DNA of 16,000 nucleotides, from assembly GCA_937881255.1 (NCBI GenBank), contig CALGFH010000127.1:1-16000 (forward strand), given 5' to 3'. This document shows, piece after piece, positions 15,752-16,000 of the stretch. Source of the DNA: an uncultured Actinomycetes bacterium. Lineage in GTDB: Bacteria; Actinomycetota; CALGFH01. A program made the translations under genes and the position numbers. Position 1 is the first letter of the stretch, and each line of letters opens with the position of its first letter. Under the pieces are notes generated by a model. It saw only the letters and a list, made by a program, of their open reading frames with translations, did not search any database and was not told where the DNA came from.

Positions 15752-16000
15752 ATGGACTCGAACACCCATTCGAACCAGCCGCCAAGCCCGCCTCCTCCCG
15801 GGCACCTGGACGACCTGGCCGAGCTGACCGTGGTCCTGGACCGGCTGGCCGCCCGAGACCTGGACCGGCTCAGTGACGCGGCCCGGGCCGAGCGGGTCCT
15901 GGAGTTCCGGCGGCTGCTGGACCGCCTGGACGGCCTGTGGCTCAAGGAACTGGCCGCCGTCGACGGCCGCGGGGCCGCCGGGGCCGAAGCCGACCAGCAG
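15752..16000 (+). CDS. DUF222 / 13E12-repeat-type HNH endonuclease signature protein (5' part, cut by window end)
   Basis: The first 83 codons of a frame open to the right edge. After a Pro-rich start (residues 8-16), the helical sequence LDDLAELTVVLDRLAARDLDRLSDAARAERVLEFRRLLDRLDGLWLKELAAVDGRGAAGAEAD matches the N-terminus of DUF222 proteins of the actinobacterial 13E12 REP family, which normally end in an HNH nuclease motif. That C-terminal part lies outside the window, so nuclease activity is inferred. Such genes are often multicopy in actinobacteria, and REP13E12 copies serve as prophage attachment sites in Mycobacterium tuberculosis. A tandem repeat and DnaA-like boxes lie just upstream. 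Confidence 0.8.
   Translation, partial: MDSNTHSNQPPSPPPPGHLDDLAELTVVLDRLAARDLDRLSDAARAERVLEFRRLLDRLDGLWLKELAAVDGRGAAGAEADQQ

Overview
The window is very GC-rich, densely coding DNA from an actinobacterium. Three things point there: a small RbpA-like protein (RbpA is an actinobacterial RNA polymerase-binding factor), the start of a DUF222/13E12-type HNH endonuclease gene, and general gene style with many GTG starts and 1- to 4-base gene overlaps. It looks like an ordinary chromosomal region with a few accessory items. The genus cannot be told from the sequence. I saw no rRNA, tRNA or CRISPR array.

Layout, left to right. (1) 1-700: a small membrane protein and a HicA/HicB toxin-antitoxin pair on the minus strand. 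(2) 776-2130: rpiA and a histidine phosphatase, translationally coupled on the minus strand. Divergent from these is a plus-strand pair: a medium/long-chain acyl-CoA ligase and a methyltransferase with an N-terminal winged helix. (3) 4904-5031: a short inverted-repeat element flanked by CTAG, sitting exactly on the stop codons of two convergent genes. (4) 5028-13195: a nine-gene minus-strand run. In transcription order it is a thioredoxin-fold lipoprotein, a nucleotidyltransferase, an EamA permease, purA, purD, a GrpB-family protein, purE, purB and purC. The five pur genes cover the GAR synthetase, CAIR, SAICAR, adenylosuccinate lyase and adenylosuccinate synthetase steps of purine synthesis. 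(5) 13271-15402: mscL, a short rbpA-like gene and a geranylgeranyl-reductase-family flavoprotein on the plus strand, and a small membrane protein that converges on them. (6) 15403-16000: a repeat-bearing intergenic stretch with two DnaA-box-like 9-mers, then the first 83 codons of a DUF222 protein.

The most interesting item is the thioredoxin-fold lipoprotein (12572-13195). Its frame is broken only by one in-frame TGA, and that TGA lies exactly where the first cysteine of the W-C-x-x-C redox motif belongs (W-TGA-V-V-C-R). Reading continues in the same frame to a complete fold, and two hairpins follow the TGA directly. The second has a seven-pair stem and an AGGTT loop at a distance that fits a bacterial SECIS element. 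The simplest reading is a selenocysteine-containing (UxxC) TlpA/ResA-like selenoprotein that a standard gene caller would split or call a pseudogene. Other items worth a look are the CTAG-flanked mini-element, the methyltransferase whose only well-placed start codon is ACG, the RbpA-like protein lacking its sigma-interaction half, and a PurE with Ala where E. coli PurE has His75.
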